Source of the DNA: Sanguinoderma infundibulare
Lineage: Eukaryota; Basidiomycota; Agaricomycetes; Polyporales; Polyporaceae
DNA length: 64,000 nt
Reading direction: 5' to 3'
Assembly (NCBI GenBank): GCA_032821775.1
Contig: JAVLRN010000003.1
Coordinates: 1,736,001 to 1,800,000, forward strand
Shown: positions 45,833-56,180 of the stretch, piece after piece
Layout: the number at the start of each line of letters is the position of its first letter
How positions within the stretch are numbered: position 1 is the first letter of the stretch
Made by a program: the position numbers and the translations under genes
The notes under the pieces: model-generated
The model's database searches: none
What the model saw: only the letters and a program-made list of their open reading frames with translations
Told to the model about the DNA's origin: nothing

Positions 45833-46851
45833 TCACCTCGCTACGGTCTCGACAGACTGAACTACAGTGACGCATACTACGGAATGGAACTGTGCCTTAT
45901 GCTTTGCATAGTTGCTGTTCGAAATGCGATATTTGCCCGGGCCCTGTCAATGTGAACGTTCAATACGGACCGCTTAACCTCCGGAAGTCCCCTTCTTCCC
46001 CACTCACCTTGCTGTTGACGAGGATCGAAGTGTTGTTGAGACCCCGCTTCATCGCCCTTGTCCAGCGCCTCAGCAGGTCTCGGTGCTTCCCCACCTCCAC
46101 TCCCTCCGGCGTGACGCACATCCCGGCGATGTCGACCACGACGTATCCGCCGTCGAGGCTATCCGAGTCGACGACCACCGGGTTGGACACCTCGTCGTCC
46201 TGCGCGGCGCTCTCCAAGAAGAGCGCGGCAGTCTTGCAGGCGTGGAGGGGGTACCCAAGGTCGTCCACCCCGAAGCCCGTGCCGACGAGAGGATCCAGGA
46301 CGAGGGTCTCAGTGCTCGGAAGCCGCTCGCCCTCGCCCGGATTCCTCTGCCCGTCCTTGTCCCCGCCCTCCTCGACTCTGCTGTCTTCTTCTATCACGGT
46401 GTCGCAGGACCTCCTGCGCGGTACGGGAGGGTCCGGTGGCCCGTTCGCCGCCCGGAGCTCTTCACTCAGTGTCTCGGCCTTCACGATGACGAAGGATTCG
46501 CCGTCCACCGTGCTTCCCGTCTTGACAGGGACCTCGAACAGCGTGGCGGACTTGCCGTCGGCGGACAGCTCCTGCTCGACCTCCTCCGCCCACTCGACGC
46601 TGCCTGGGGACGGGATCGAAACATTCCGGTAAGCCCGTCGTGCGCGCTCTTGGACTGGAACTGAGCTCACCAACGTCTCCGTTTGGCCAGGCTCTATCGA
46701 CTCTGGAGGGAGTGCTCAAGCTTAGCGAGACGAAGGACTGGGAATCGCCATCCCAGATGAAGATGGAGGTGTCTCCGCCTATCGTCAACGCCGTTGTCGA
46801 GTTCGCAGGCAAGGGCAGCCCAATGCCGGGCTTGACGCGGTGCGATGGCAT
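45833..46851 (-). CDS. Unrecognised conserved-looking protein, 295 residues
   Basis: Exons (from the right): 46851..46671, 46603..46008, 45943..45833; both junctions keep phase. No known domain was recognised. The N-terminus has a beta-rich pattern (TTALTIGGDTSIFIWDG, SFVSLSLSTPSRVDRAW), the middle an acidic low-complexity stretch, and the C-terminal part a compact block with GYVVVDIAGMCVTPEGVEVGKH and DLLRRWTRAMKRG, then a short last exon rich in Ser, Asn and Tyr. No signal peptide or membrane segment. The start is the first ATG in the coding frame; an earlier GTG-initiated extension exists but is unlikely. The neighbour on the same strand is an MFS transporter 495 bp upstream. Calling it a gene rests on long open exons with consistent splice sites. 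Confidence 0.6.
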
Positions 46852-47346
46852 GATGAGGGACGAATGTGCTGTTGTGCGCGACTGCGATTGGTAAGGAACG
46901 TCGACCACTGGCCAGCAGCGCGGAATCGGATGCGAGCGTGCAGGATGCGAGTGCCTGCGTCAAGCAAGCAGAGAGAGTGAGTGGAGTTGCGCGGATCGGA
47001 GGGGCTGGTACGGTCGGCCTCCGAGGAGCGCGTACATTTGGGGGGCGGAGGCTGGCATCCATTCTGCCGCCGACCGTATACTGCGCGCCAGTTGCGTTCA
47101 AGACGTCTCTATATCGGGACCGTGAAGCGTCCGTGTTCAAGTCAATATGAACGTTCTGAAGTGCTTCCCTGACATTCACACCGGCCGTAAGACGAACATA
47201 ACCCTCCTCTTACCCGACTACGCCGCGCCGGTGAACAACGCGTATGGATTACGGCTTGCCGGAAACAAGTCTGTCTACGTCAGGGAAGGCGTATGCTACA
47301 ATTTCACTTGTGAGAAAAGACGGTCGCGCGTCATTGGGATATTACC
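46852..47346. other. Intergenic, promoter of the 295-residue gene
   Basis: 495 bp between two minus-strand genes. Nothing distinctive; apparent frames overlap it without domain content. Confidence 0.5.
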
Positions 47347-49573
47347 TTACAACTTGCGACTGTTTGGCACGGTCTTCTCGTCCTCGTCTCTCTTCTCACC
47401 CACATCTGGCTTCTCCGGCGCGTCCTTCTCCTTCCCTTCCCCTGCCTCGTCGTTGATCACCTTCGAGCGCTTCTCCCTCCCTTCCAAGCACCACACGAAC
47501 CACGTCACGAGCAACGTCGCAACGCTCGTCCCGATCATCGCCCACATGCCCTTCGTGAACCGCGGCGCGTCGGTCGCAGGGTAGAACACGAGCGGCCACC
47601 ACGCGTTCACGACGTTGTTCCACATGTTCATCGACGCGAGCACGACGCCGCGCGCGGCGTGGTCGTCCGCGCAGATCTGGTTCGCCCACGCGAACGTCGT
47701 CGCCTGCCCCGCGTAGCTCGCGCCCGCGATGTACCACGCGAAGAACTTGAGGCCGGTCGGGGCGCTCCAGACGAGGAGGATGATCGAGGCGGTGATGGTG
47801 CAGGCGGACATGTAGACGAGGACGGGCCAGCGCGCGCGAGACTTTGTCGCATCGGTCCAGGTCGCGCAGACGAGGGTGGAAACGATGGCGAAGGCCGTCA
47901 TGCCGGACGGGTAATTGTCTGCAGTTGGAAGATAGCTGCATGAGCAAGATATATTGACGATTGGGATGAAGGGCGATAACGCGTACTGATTTGCGGAATG
48001 GTGAAGCCGCCGACGGCCTTCATCCACTGGCCCATCAGGTTGTTGGAGCTGAAGCTTTCTGTCTCGCCCGAGATAGCAAACTGCGAGTTGAGGCTCAGTT
48101 CGTGGTCTAGAGAGAGGAAGATATCATTTTACGGCCTACCAGCAGGCTGCAGCCGTACCACCTCCAGTTGCCTAGAAGCCGTTTGACGAGGTTCCAGTTG
48201 AGATGTCCGCGATTGATGTCCCTGTCCCTGTCCGACCCGAGTCGCTCGGAGGAGAGCAGGCGTTCCTAAAGGAATATACGCCAATCAGTCGCCGATAGAA
48301 TTCGGAGACGAGAAACAAACCTCTTCGGAGAGATAAAATGCTTTGGTTGTCGTGGGGACATCCGGAAACATAAGGAAACCGTAAAGCGCGATAGGCATAG
48401 TGATGATTCCATCTATGATGAACCTGCGAAGCATGTCAGCTCTCGCCCCTTGCGGCGCAGATGGCAATTACCCACAGCCAACGCCACCCACTACGACCTC
48501 CCTTGCCATTAAGATGACTGTGTAATGGAAGCCTGTCAATCGCGGGTAAACCGTTCCGTTGACCAGCCCTACGTGTAGACAGCCGCTTGCAGGATTCCTG
48601 AGAAGCTGAAAGTCTTTGGGTAAGCACTCCGTTGCATCGGAATTGCGAACTGAGGTTCATGCACTCACAGAGTACCTATCAGGCCGGAGGAGGTAAATAT
48701 TCCCGACCGCTTCCCTAGCTCTCCAGATTTATACCACCTTTGCAACACGTCAGCGGGAATCTTTTGGATATCACCGTGACTCGTTCATGAGCGGCCACCT
48801 ACGATCCGAGAATGTAGTGCGTCCCAACAAAGGTGGATGATTCCGCGATACCTTGGAAGAAACGTATTGCATATACCTAACAAGTCGTAAGTTAGCACAT
48901 CACCCCGGACCGTATCAGTTAGGACACGTTCACCTGGTGCACATTGGTCACCACGCTCGTGCTAGTGTTGGTCCGGATCAGATCGGTTTCAATGGCGTCA
49001 ATTCGACACCTTACCAGAAGGTCAAGACTCCCCAGACGATCTGCATGGTCGGGAACCATATCCGCGGGGGCACAATCTGAAGCATTAGGTTATCTGTACG
49101 GACGACAATGGTCAGCGCGCAGCTTGGTCACGTCGACGGATGGGGCTTACTTGGTATCATTCCTACAATATAACCACAAGTAAATATGGTATTGATTTGC
49201 TGGAAGGAGGACGTGAGCTCCCGGCCAATATGATAGTTCAAAGGCGAAATATACGTTGAATTCGGTCCCATACATGCGCAATTCTTCTTTCATGCCGGAG
49301 ACATATGCGTTGGAAATATTACTTCGATCGAGATCTATGTTCGGGTATGGGGTCCTTCGCTGTTCGTGGTGTGGCAACGGTGCGAAAACTCACAATTGGT
49401 GAAGTACTGCGTCTCGTGTCAGACGGGTGCGCCGAGAATGTTGTTGAGGCACGTACCATCAAGCAACAATACGATAAAATGAACCAATCTATTTTGAGTA
49501 GGAGGTTGCGCTCCGTTTTAGACTCGGGGATCTCCCCCCACACGAAGTGTCTGATTTTGCGTAGAGCGGCCAT
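47347..49573 (-). CDS. MFS permease, allantoate/anion:cation symporter type
   Basis: Fourteen exons (from the right): 49573..49457, 49406..49394, 49334..49255, 49199..49151, 49093..49015, 48961..48934, 48876..48803, 48737..48669, 48605..48573, 48517..48476, 48423..48321, 48265..48140, 48080..47987, 47918..47347; 492 residues, all phases agree. Family landmarks: YLDRSNISNAYVSG, GYIVGMIPNNLMLQIVPPR, VYAIRFFQGIAESS, WYKSGELGKRSGIFTSSGLIGTLFSG, GWRWLFIIDGIITMPIAL, FYLSEEERLLSSERLG and WANQICADDHAARGVVLASMNMW. This is the Dal5/Tna1/Yct1/Liz1 family of plasma-membrane anion permeases with 12 helices. Possible substrates include allantoate, nicotinate, pantothenate, biotin precursors, cysteine or sulfonates. 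Exon 2 is only 13 nt. A TCACGTG element is about 250 bp upstream. Confidence 0.9.
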
Positions 49574-50504
49574 GCGAGGTCAGAGCTACTTGGAAGAGGG
49601 ACTTCGTCAGCCTCGGGTGGACTGCCAAGCTGAACTGGGGTTGAACGTCAACGTGGTATCGTACGATGTTTTGTACTCTTGTACGCAGTCGAGACGATGG
49701 CGTGCTACGTGGCGGTCTGCATGACAGTCGTTGAAGTAAGTACAGGGCGAAACGCGCGGCGGGTGTTGGGTGGTCCCATGCAACTTTGACGTCCACCGCC
49801 ACCAGAGCCGAGACATCACGTGTTCCTTCCCGGGACGGAGACGTTGGATCGACCGAGTCGGACGTCGAGGTGGTTGCTCAGTGGACATGTCGACTGCTTG
49901 GTGGCCATCTCAGTAGCCCTGACTTCTTGACAAGTATGTATTTCGTCCCGCTGATCGACCCCTCTCCCGCAGTTTCCCAGGATACCGTAATGGTGTTCTA
50001 GCGCATTTGCCACCATGCGGATGCCGACAATTAGGCTTTGCTCATCACCACGGTCCTATTCGAACCGCTCCATGGCTGTCAAGGCGAGTTTTCCTTTTGG
50101 TTGACCTGTGTGTGGCCACTTATGCGTTCCACATCCCCCGACCCTTAAGACGGTTGGCCTCGGCGTATTGCTGTCCACACAAATCTTCTACCCATCGACC
50201 ATGGCAGTGTCTCAAGTTCTCTCAACATTATGACGACTCAACTCCTCGGAACATTCCATCATTTATCCAGATAGGCTCGTCATTTGCTGTACCCCCGGTG
50301 CCTAATTCAAAAGCTGGGACCCTTGGCAACGCAAGAAGTATCCTGTGTCATCGGGTGTCTCCCATCCCTGTGGGCACGGGGCGGCAACATACCCTTGTAT
50401 TGCGGAGTATCACCGCAGATCGGAGGAACGCATGTGTGCGCAGTATATATCGCCATACCGCACTTGATGGGAACGTCTCTGGTCGACGATCCGCAGCCCC
50501 AGCT
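49574..50504. promoter_or_regulatory. Divergent intergenic region, MFS / DUF6533-like
   Basis: About 0.93 kb between opposite start codons. It contains TCACGTG at 49816-49822, about 250 bp from the MFS start. Open frames here (for example 50007-50597) show no domain. Confidence 0.45.
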
Positions 50505-52228
50505 ATGTCCTCCGGTGAGGGCTTTCAAGCTGACGCGGACATTGTGGTATTGCGAGTATCATATCAGTGTGTTCGTAGCCTTGATGATGATTGCTGATCT
50601 TTAATTTAGGGCTGGCTCCATCCTCCTTCATAACTATTTGACGACTGTCGCCTTGAGTGAGTCAATTCTTATCTTCCCTTCTCAAGTTCTCACAACCTCG
50701 TCAGCTATCCTCTACTACGACTACTTCTTGACTTTTGCAAGAGAGATAGATCATTTCTGGAAAAGGGCCAACCTTAGCTTGGCGGCGTTCCTCTTCGTTC
50801 TCAACCGCTACCTTGGCCTCCTCGGAAACATACCGGTTGCGATAGAGTACTTTTGGTATATTTCTCCACAAGTAAGCCATCTCGCCCGCGTTTGGGTTGC
50901 AACTTAGTCGACGCTCATATGTGCAGCGGTTTGCCTCTCAATCCATCCTAGAAGACGTGATGACCTAATACTCGTGCTTCCAGCTGCAGACAATTGCAGA
51001 GTTACCATGCGTACTACACTGTGGCAAGCCAAGTGATTGTTGGACGTGAGTCGGTCGCGTGTCTCTTCCGTTCCGCCTGCTAACGCCACGCGTGTAGTAG
51101 TCCTGATTCTTCGCACCTACGTTCTTTACAGCAGAAGTATACGAGTATTGACCGGCCTTGTCATCCTTGGAGTGCTCTCCATCGTCGTAAGTCCTTGGAC
51201 GCAACTAACATGATCAAAGATCGCCGTGATAATCCCTCGGTCGAAGGTCGCTCTCCTTGCCCTGAATCTGAATATCAAGAAACCAAGTGAGACTCCACCT
51301 CCATCTGTTACCGTCGGAACTGTCGGTTGCGACCTTTCGATATCCGACGCAGTGTGAGTTGTTTATTCGAACATGGACCATATACACTGACACACTGACA
51401 TGTGGACCATGTTTTCAGGGCCCTGAGTAAGCACATTCCAAATCGCATTTGTCCCAGCCTTAAGAAATTTCCCACAGGAACTGCCGTGGGCTGGATAGGA
51501 ATGATCTATATCGATACAATAATCTTCGTGCTCACCGTGGTCAAAGCGACGAAGATGGCCTCTCTCCGGCGCAATCGACTGTTTTCCATCCTATTCCGAG
51601 ACGGTGGGAGACTACCTCTATCTACATTGCCAAAGGCTTTATTGATCGCCTTACTTTCTTCATTTAGGTGCCATCTACTACGTGTACGTCGCAACGGGGA
51701 CAACCTCAATATATAAACCATGGGAAACTGATAGAACTCGCAGAATCATGGCCTTTGTGAATGCGGGGAACCTCCTCACACTAGTGGTAAGTTCCATGAA
51801 TGCTCATTTCACCGAGAGGGGATCCGTAACATGTCTATTTTCAGCTCCCCAATGTAAGCGCAACGTTTACTTCAGGATCTCAGGCTCTCGGCTCATCGGA
51901 AGCTAGATCGGATATACGAACAGGGGCCTTCTCACTACGTTCACCAATGCGTGCGTAATCTCGATATGCTGGCCACGGACCTCTCATCAACTAATCCTGG
52001 CATCCGGACGACAGGCTCTGCACCACGATAACCTCGCGGATCCTGCTCAACCTGCGTGATCCGGAGCTGAAGGGAGGCACGTTTCAGGTCGGGGAATGGC
52101 CGACAGAAAGAACGTCACAGATGATCGTGATACGCTCAATGGTCTTTACCGAGACGTCGACGCAACTCATGGAGATCGACCTTGCCCGCATTTCGGACCA
52201 TGAGGCCCTTAGACTCTCCGCTGAATAG
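50505..52228 (+). CDS. DUF6533-like multi-pass membrane protein, possibly disrupted
   Basis: Recognisable exons: 50505..50566, 50610..50656, 50705..50855, 50984..51045, 51098..51186, 51220..51353, 51419..51603, 51668..51786, 51924..51950, 52015..52228. The N-terminal block YYDYFLTFAREIDHFWKR...FLFVLNRYLGLLGNIP is the DUF6533 signature; SYHAYYTVASQVIVG, LILRTYVLYSR, DTIIFVLTVVKATK, LLRDG-like ILFRDGAIYY and SRILLNLRDPELKG follow in the family's usual order. Seven helices are expected. Two places are weak: the exon ending 50855 needs a poor gtatat donor, and between 51786 and 51924 no canonical splice restores phase (the 9-nt exon at 51845..51853 leaves it one base pair short). Either a short intron was misread, or the copy is decaying. 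The family is expanded in Agaricomycetes and has no known function. Confidence 0.55.
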
Positions 52229-52771
52229 CGGGCGCCGCGTTCGCCGGTTTGAGATCGGATCCCTCCAAGGTTCGCGAGAAGTTCCAGTTGGTGAGTGTCA
52301 TTGCCAACTACCCGCTCTACCGTAACTCACGGCTGGAGTCAAGCGTCGTACTTCGAGCTTCCCCTTCGCCTAACCTCATGATGGCATCTTCCTTATTCAT
52401 TATCTTGAATTTTCCCCCGGTTTGCCTTACCATGAACAATCGAAGCAGTCCCATCTGAATGGCTGGCTGGTTGAGGTAGGTCAATTCCTAAACGATCAAT
52501 TTACGCAACATGGGGGACGCATTGAGATGAGAATGAAATATTCAAATGCTATACGACGCATATACAACCCCAATCTCCAGCCATAGGCGACGTAAAGGAG
52601 GTTCGTCCGGGTACTCGTAGGCTGCAAGCTAACAATCAATGAAACCTAGGAAACCAGATCTGCAGAGAACCCTATAACTTGGATCAATGCATGGAGACGT
52701 AAGACGACGAGAATTCCACGCACCTCGCACGGAAACCCAAGGCCAAACTCCCTACTGAGCTCCCTGACCCA
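52229..52771. other. Intergenic between convergent genes
   Basis: 543 bp of 3' untranslated sequence from two converging genes. Nothing distinctive. Confidence 0.5.
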
Positions 52772-54349
52772 TCAGCTCATCCACATCGTCTCAACCTCCT
52801 TCGCACGCTTCTTGATGCCGTGCTTCTTGAGGTACGCCCGGAACTCCTTCTCCCACCGCTTAACCCAACGGCGCGCGATGTACGCGTCGTCGTCGAGGCG
52901 CGCAGCGAGCGGCGTGTCGCACCGCCATCTGCAGACGGACTCCTCCACCCTCCAGACGTTAGCCGTGAGGGCGTGGATGAGCACGCCGACGCGCCGGATG
53001 GTCCCGTCCTTGTCCCGGATGGCGAACACGAAGTGCGCCTTGTTCTCTGCCACGATCTCGAAGAAGACGTCGAGGTCGTGGATCGGACGGTTCTTGGGCA
53101 GGATGAAGAGGTTGAGGCGGGTGAAGATCCTCGGTGCCGGGACGGGCGCAGTATCGGACAAAGGAGCGATGTCGTATGGGTCGTCTTTAATGACCTGGAG
53201 TGGAAAGAGCGTTGCGGCGAATACGCCGAAGTTCTTGGCGAGGAAAGCGCCGATCTTGACCATGTCGCTGGTGTGGAACGCCAGGCTGGAACTGGGCCGG
53301 CGGATTTCGTCTTCAGGGCAACAAGAGTCGGTACGAGGATCATCCGCAGGAAAATAAGAGCCGGTACGAGGAGCGTCTTCAGGGAACCAGGAACCGGTGG
53401 GAGGAGGGAGAATCGCAAGCGGTGCCCGTGGAAAGACTGAAGTAGCCTGGACATGGTCGACAGTTGGAGCAGAGCGAAGGACTTGCGTGGACGCAACGGC
53501 CAGAGAGGCCTGCGCTGTAGAGGAAACAGCTGTAGAGGAGAGATCGGCCTGCGTCATTGACGCAACGACCAGAGAAGAGAGGACTTGCTGGGGCTTGCTG
53601 ACGGGAATGGTATCGTCGATTGCATTGGGTGTCGTCCGAATCGAAGCAGAAGCATCAACCCGAGCCGGGACGCTGGCCAGGGTAGGAACGTCGATGGAGG
53701 TAGGGATGGGGACGGTCCTAGGAACGTCAACTGGCACGACAGGAACGTCGGCTGGTGCAGAAACGGCGACTGGCGCAGGAATGTCGACGGGTGCAGGAGC
53801 ATCTAACGGCGACGACTTGGTGGGTGGCGCCACCTCGAGTGGGACTGGCTCGGTTGCCGGCAGAGAGGTCACGACGCGAACTGACGCTGTTGGGGTTGAA
53901 TGAGGCCCGACGTGGACGACGGTAGCTTCCAGCGACTTCGAGGAGATCGCTCTAACCCAGTATGATCGCAGAGGTGAAGACGTCGCCAGGATCGAGAAAG
54001 CCTTCCACAGAGCCTTCGAAGCGAAGACGAACACCGTCGCCAAACCCTGTGCGAGCAAGCGAATCCACGGGGAGACGGACTTGAAGGCGACTTTACAGGC
54101 GGCGTAGAGCATGACCACTTGGGCGTGAAACAGCAGTGGACAGTAGACCATCGCGCAGAGAGCACAGGCGAAGTCCAAGGTGTCCGCTGCCGACATGTAG
54201 TCGCCAAGGAAAGCGCAGAGCTTGAGAACTGCAGCCGGATCGGCGAGTTGAATCGGTCCGGCTGATGGGTCCACCACAAGGCTCAAGTCGGAAAGGATAC
54301 AGATGAGGAGAGGGAAGAAGGCGAGAACCAGGATCAGCGGAACCATCAT
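52772..54349 (-). CDS. Unrecognised 525-residue membrane protein
   Basis: Single exon, 525 residues from the ATG at 54349 (an open extension upstream to 54592 is less coding-like). The N-terminal 140 residues hold three or four hydrophobic segments: MMVPLILVLAFFPLLICIL, VLKLCAFLGDYMSAADTL, FACALCAMVYCPLLFHAQVV and IRLLAQGLATVFVFASK. A Pro/Val/Ala-rich low-complexity tract (DVPVVPVDVPRTVPIPTSIDVP) covers about residues 160-260, and a Pro/Asp/Ser tract follows. The C-terminal 180 residues look globular: LNLFILPKNRPIHDLDVFFE, HFVFAIRDKDGTIRRVGVLI, then WVKRWEKEFRAYLKKHGIKKRAKE. No known domain was recognised. The long uninterrupted frame, unlike the intron-rich neighbours, may reflect retroposition or a young gene, but this is inference. 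Confidence 0.6.
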   Translation of the reverse strand: MMVPLILVLAFFPLLICILSDLSLVVDPSAGPIQLADPAAVLKLCAFLGDYMSAADTLDFACALCAMVYCPLLFHAQVVMLYAACKVAFKSVSPWIRLLAQGLATVFVFASKALWKAFSILATSSPLRSYWVRAISSKSLEATVVHVGPHSTPTASVRVVTSLPATEPVPLEVAPPTKSSPLDAPAPVDIPAPVAVSAPADVPVVPVDVPRTVPIPTSIDVPTLASVPARVDASASIRTTPNAIDDTIPVSKPQQVLSSLVVASMTQADLSSTAVSSTAQASLAVASTQVLRSAPTVDHVQATSVFPRAPLAILPPPTGSWFPEDAPRTGSYFPADDPRTDSCCPEDEIRRPSSSLAFHTSDMVKIGAFLAKNFGVFAATLFPLQVIKDDPYDIAPLSDTAPVPAPRIFTRLNLFILPKNRPIHDLDVFFEIVAENKAHFVFAIRDKDGTIRRVGVLIHALTANVWRVEESVCRWRCDTPLAARLDDDAYIARRWVKRWEKEFRAYLKKHGIKKRAKEVETMWMS

Positions 54350-55553
54350 GACGCTACGCGCACTGCTTCTGCTGTGATGAATACCTGTCGGTAGGGGAGA
54401 GGGTAGAGGAAAAAGGGTAAGTGGGTGGCGGGGACACAAAGGAAAGTGGAGGAACGAAGGCAAGTAGGTGAAGGAAGAACTGAGTAGCAAGTCCCGCCTA
54501 TATGCCCGGAGACATGGGGCTGACAAGGTGCTTACGCTTGTGTCAACCGCATGTCGAGCCAGCCTCCTTCGTAGGTTTGAGAGGGCCGGCAACTCCGCAA
54601 GCTACTGTCTGAATCGATGCGAGTCTCCGCCTACAAGTGTTATTTGGTCTGGAGTCTACGATACCGATCATTTGAAGCGCGTGTATAGGACTGAAGAACA
54701 AAGACACAAGACCATATATCTGGAGCCGGCGTGTCATTAGGATTAGGCCCAGGTTTGCATAACATAACTTGCGAGACAAGTACAGTGCACGACGCTAAAT
54801 GTTGTCACGGCGAGGATGGTGAAGCAAGTGGCGGGTGGCAGGTAGCGTCCAAGTCCAACGTTTACCCGACCAGCGGCGGCATTCGCCGAACGGTAGCGCT
54901 CGCTTGACATCGTGATACCCACTCGGAGCCTGCCCGAGTTTGCTACCCTGAAAGTCCTTGAGCACCGCGTCCACAACGTGAGTTAGCTCGATTCAAAAAT
55001 GGTCGCACTAATTCTAAGCAATGACAGGGGCAAATAGCAATGCTCACTGGCAGATCGCCCTAACTGACACTAAGTGTCCGTCAGCCTTACATTGGAGGCT
55101 ATTGCAGAGTACTAACTTGAAGTAATAAGCGAGTAAGCGACTTGAGGGTGCCGCAGTTAGTTCAATGACCTACCGATGCTCAAGGGGATCAACATGTCGT
55201 GAGTAACCTTACGTGAATCCGGGGCAAATGGCAAACGGATCAACACGGGTTTAACACGGTGAGTAAGTATATCAGTCACCTTCACGGCCGAAACCCAAGG
55301 TCATGCCTGCACGACCCGGGGCTGGGTTGAGTCAACAATCGGAGTTTAGAGCCAAGGGCCGTCAGCCAACCAAGGGGTCCTCAATCGGCCTACATACTGA
55401 GGTTCCGGCGAGACCCAGCGTCCGCTGAAGAGCATGTGTCTTCGTCTGCTTCTGCTTCTTCCAAGGAATGTCCTTTGTTGTACTAGCGTAGGTTGCGCGG
55501 CTTGTGCGACCACTAACACAGTTTCCGACCTACTCCCATACAAACCAACGATC
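54350..55553. other. Intergenic, 1.2 kb
   Basis: Starts with the promoter of the 525-residue gene. The rest (54980-55320) is AT-richer with many short GTAAG and TAAC strings and no open frame of note. Confidence 0.45.
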
Positions 55554-56180
55554 ATGTCGGAGCAGGCCAAGTCCGATCGGACAGAAAGTCCCACCCCCCC
55601 CCCCCCCCGGCCAAGCCTATGCCGTGTGCCAGGCTGAGGCGTCCATCTTCGGACCTCGTTTCTTCATGCACACGACATGTGGTCGTCCGGCGAATTATTC
55701 TTCCAAGTATACCAGTCTTCTGGCACAGGCGGCATTGAATCCACAAGCACGCCAGCTGACGGCGGAAGGGGACCCGAAAGAAGAAGAACTTCTATCACTA
55801 CATACCAATAAGTTCGCGCCCAAGGGTTGAAGGTCCAACTTCTGATGTCGCAGAAGCTTGCATTTACGGAGGTGCTCGCGTTTACGGGTCCCTCATCCCG
55901 CGCGAAGCTACAGAGGTCCCAGATTTCGAGCATGGCAACTCGGTCATTGACATCATATACCCCATGCCTGGTACGTAGACCATGGAATATCCAGAAAAGC
56001 CATACATGTCAACGGGATCGGACACCGGGAAGTCAAGTAAAAAATGCTGACGTTCGGCGGAACACAGAATCGGAACGCACCCTCTCAGCGTTCCGTATCG
56101 CAGCGGCATACCCACCAGGCCGACCGAGAGTGACCGAGATCGACACTGTTAGTTGCGATATGCACCCTCATCCTGAATAG
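55554..56180 (+). pseudogene. Candidate frame-disrupted ORF interrupted at a C15 run
   Basis: From ATG 55554 the frame reads MSEQAKSDRTESPTPPPP and then enters a run of 15 C (55594-55608); past it the sequence stops quickly in that frame but stays open one frame over (AVCQAEASIFGPRFFMHTTC onward, to 55830). That frame stops inside AAGGGTTGA, while the next frame continues from 55831 (GPTSDVAEACIYGGARVYGS, REATEVPDFEHGNSVID) to a GTACGT donor near 55970 and can splice to an exon ending at 56180. Each change could be one base in a homopolymer. So this is either a decayed gene or one with sequencing errors. No domain was recognised. Confidence 0.3.
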
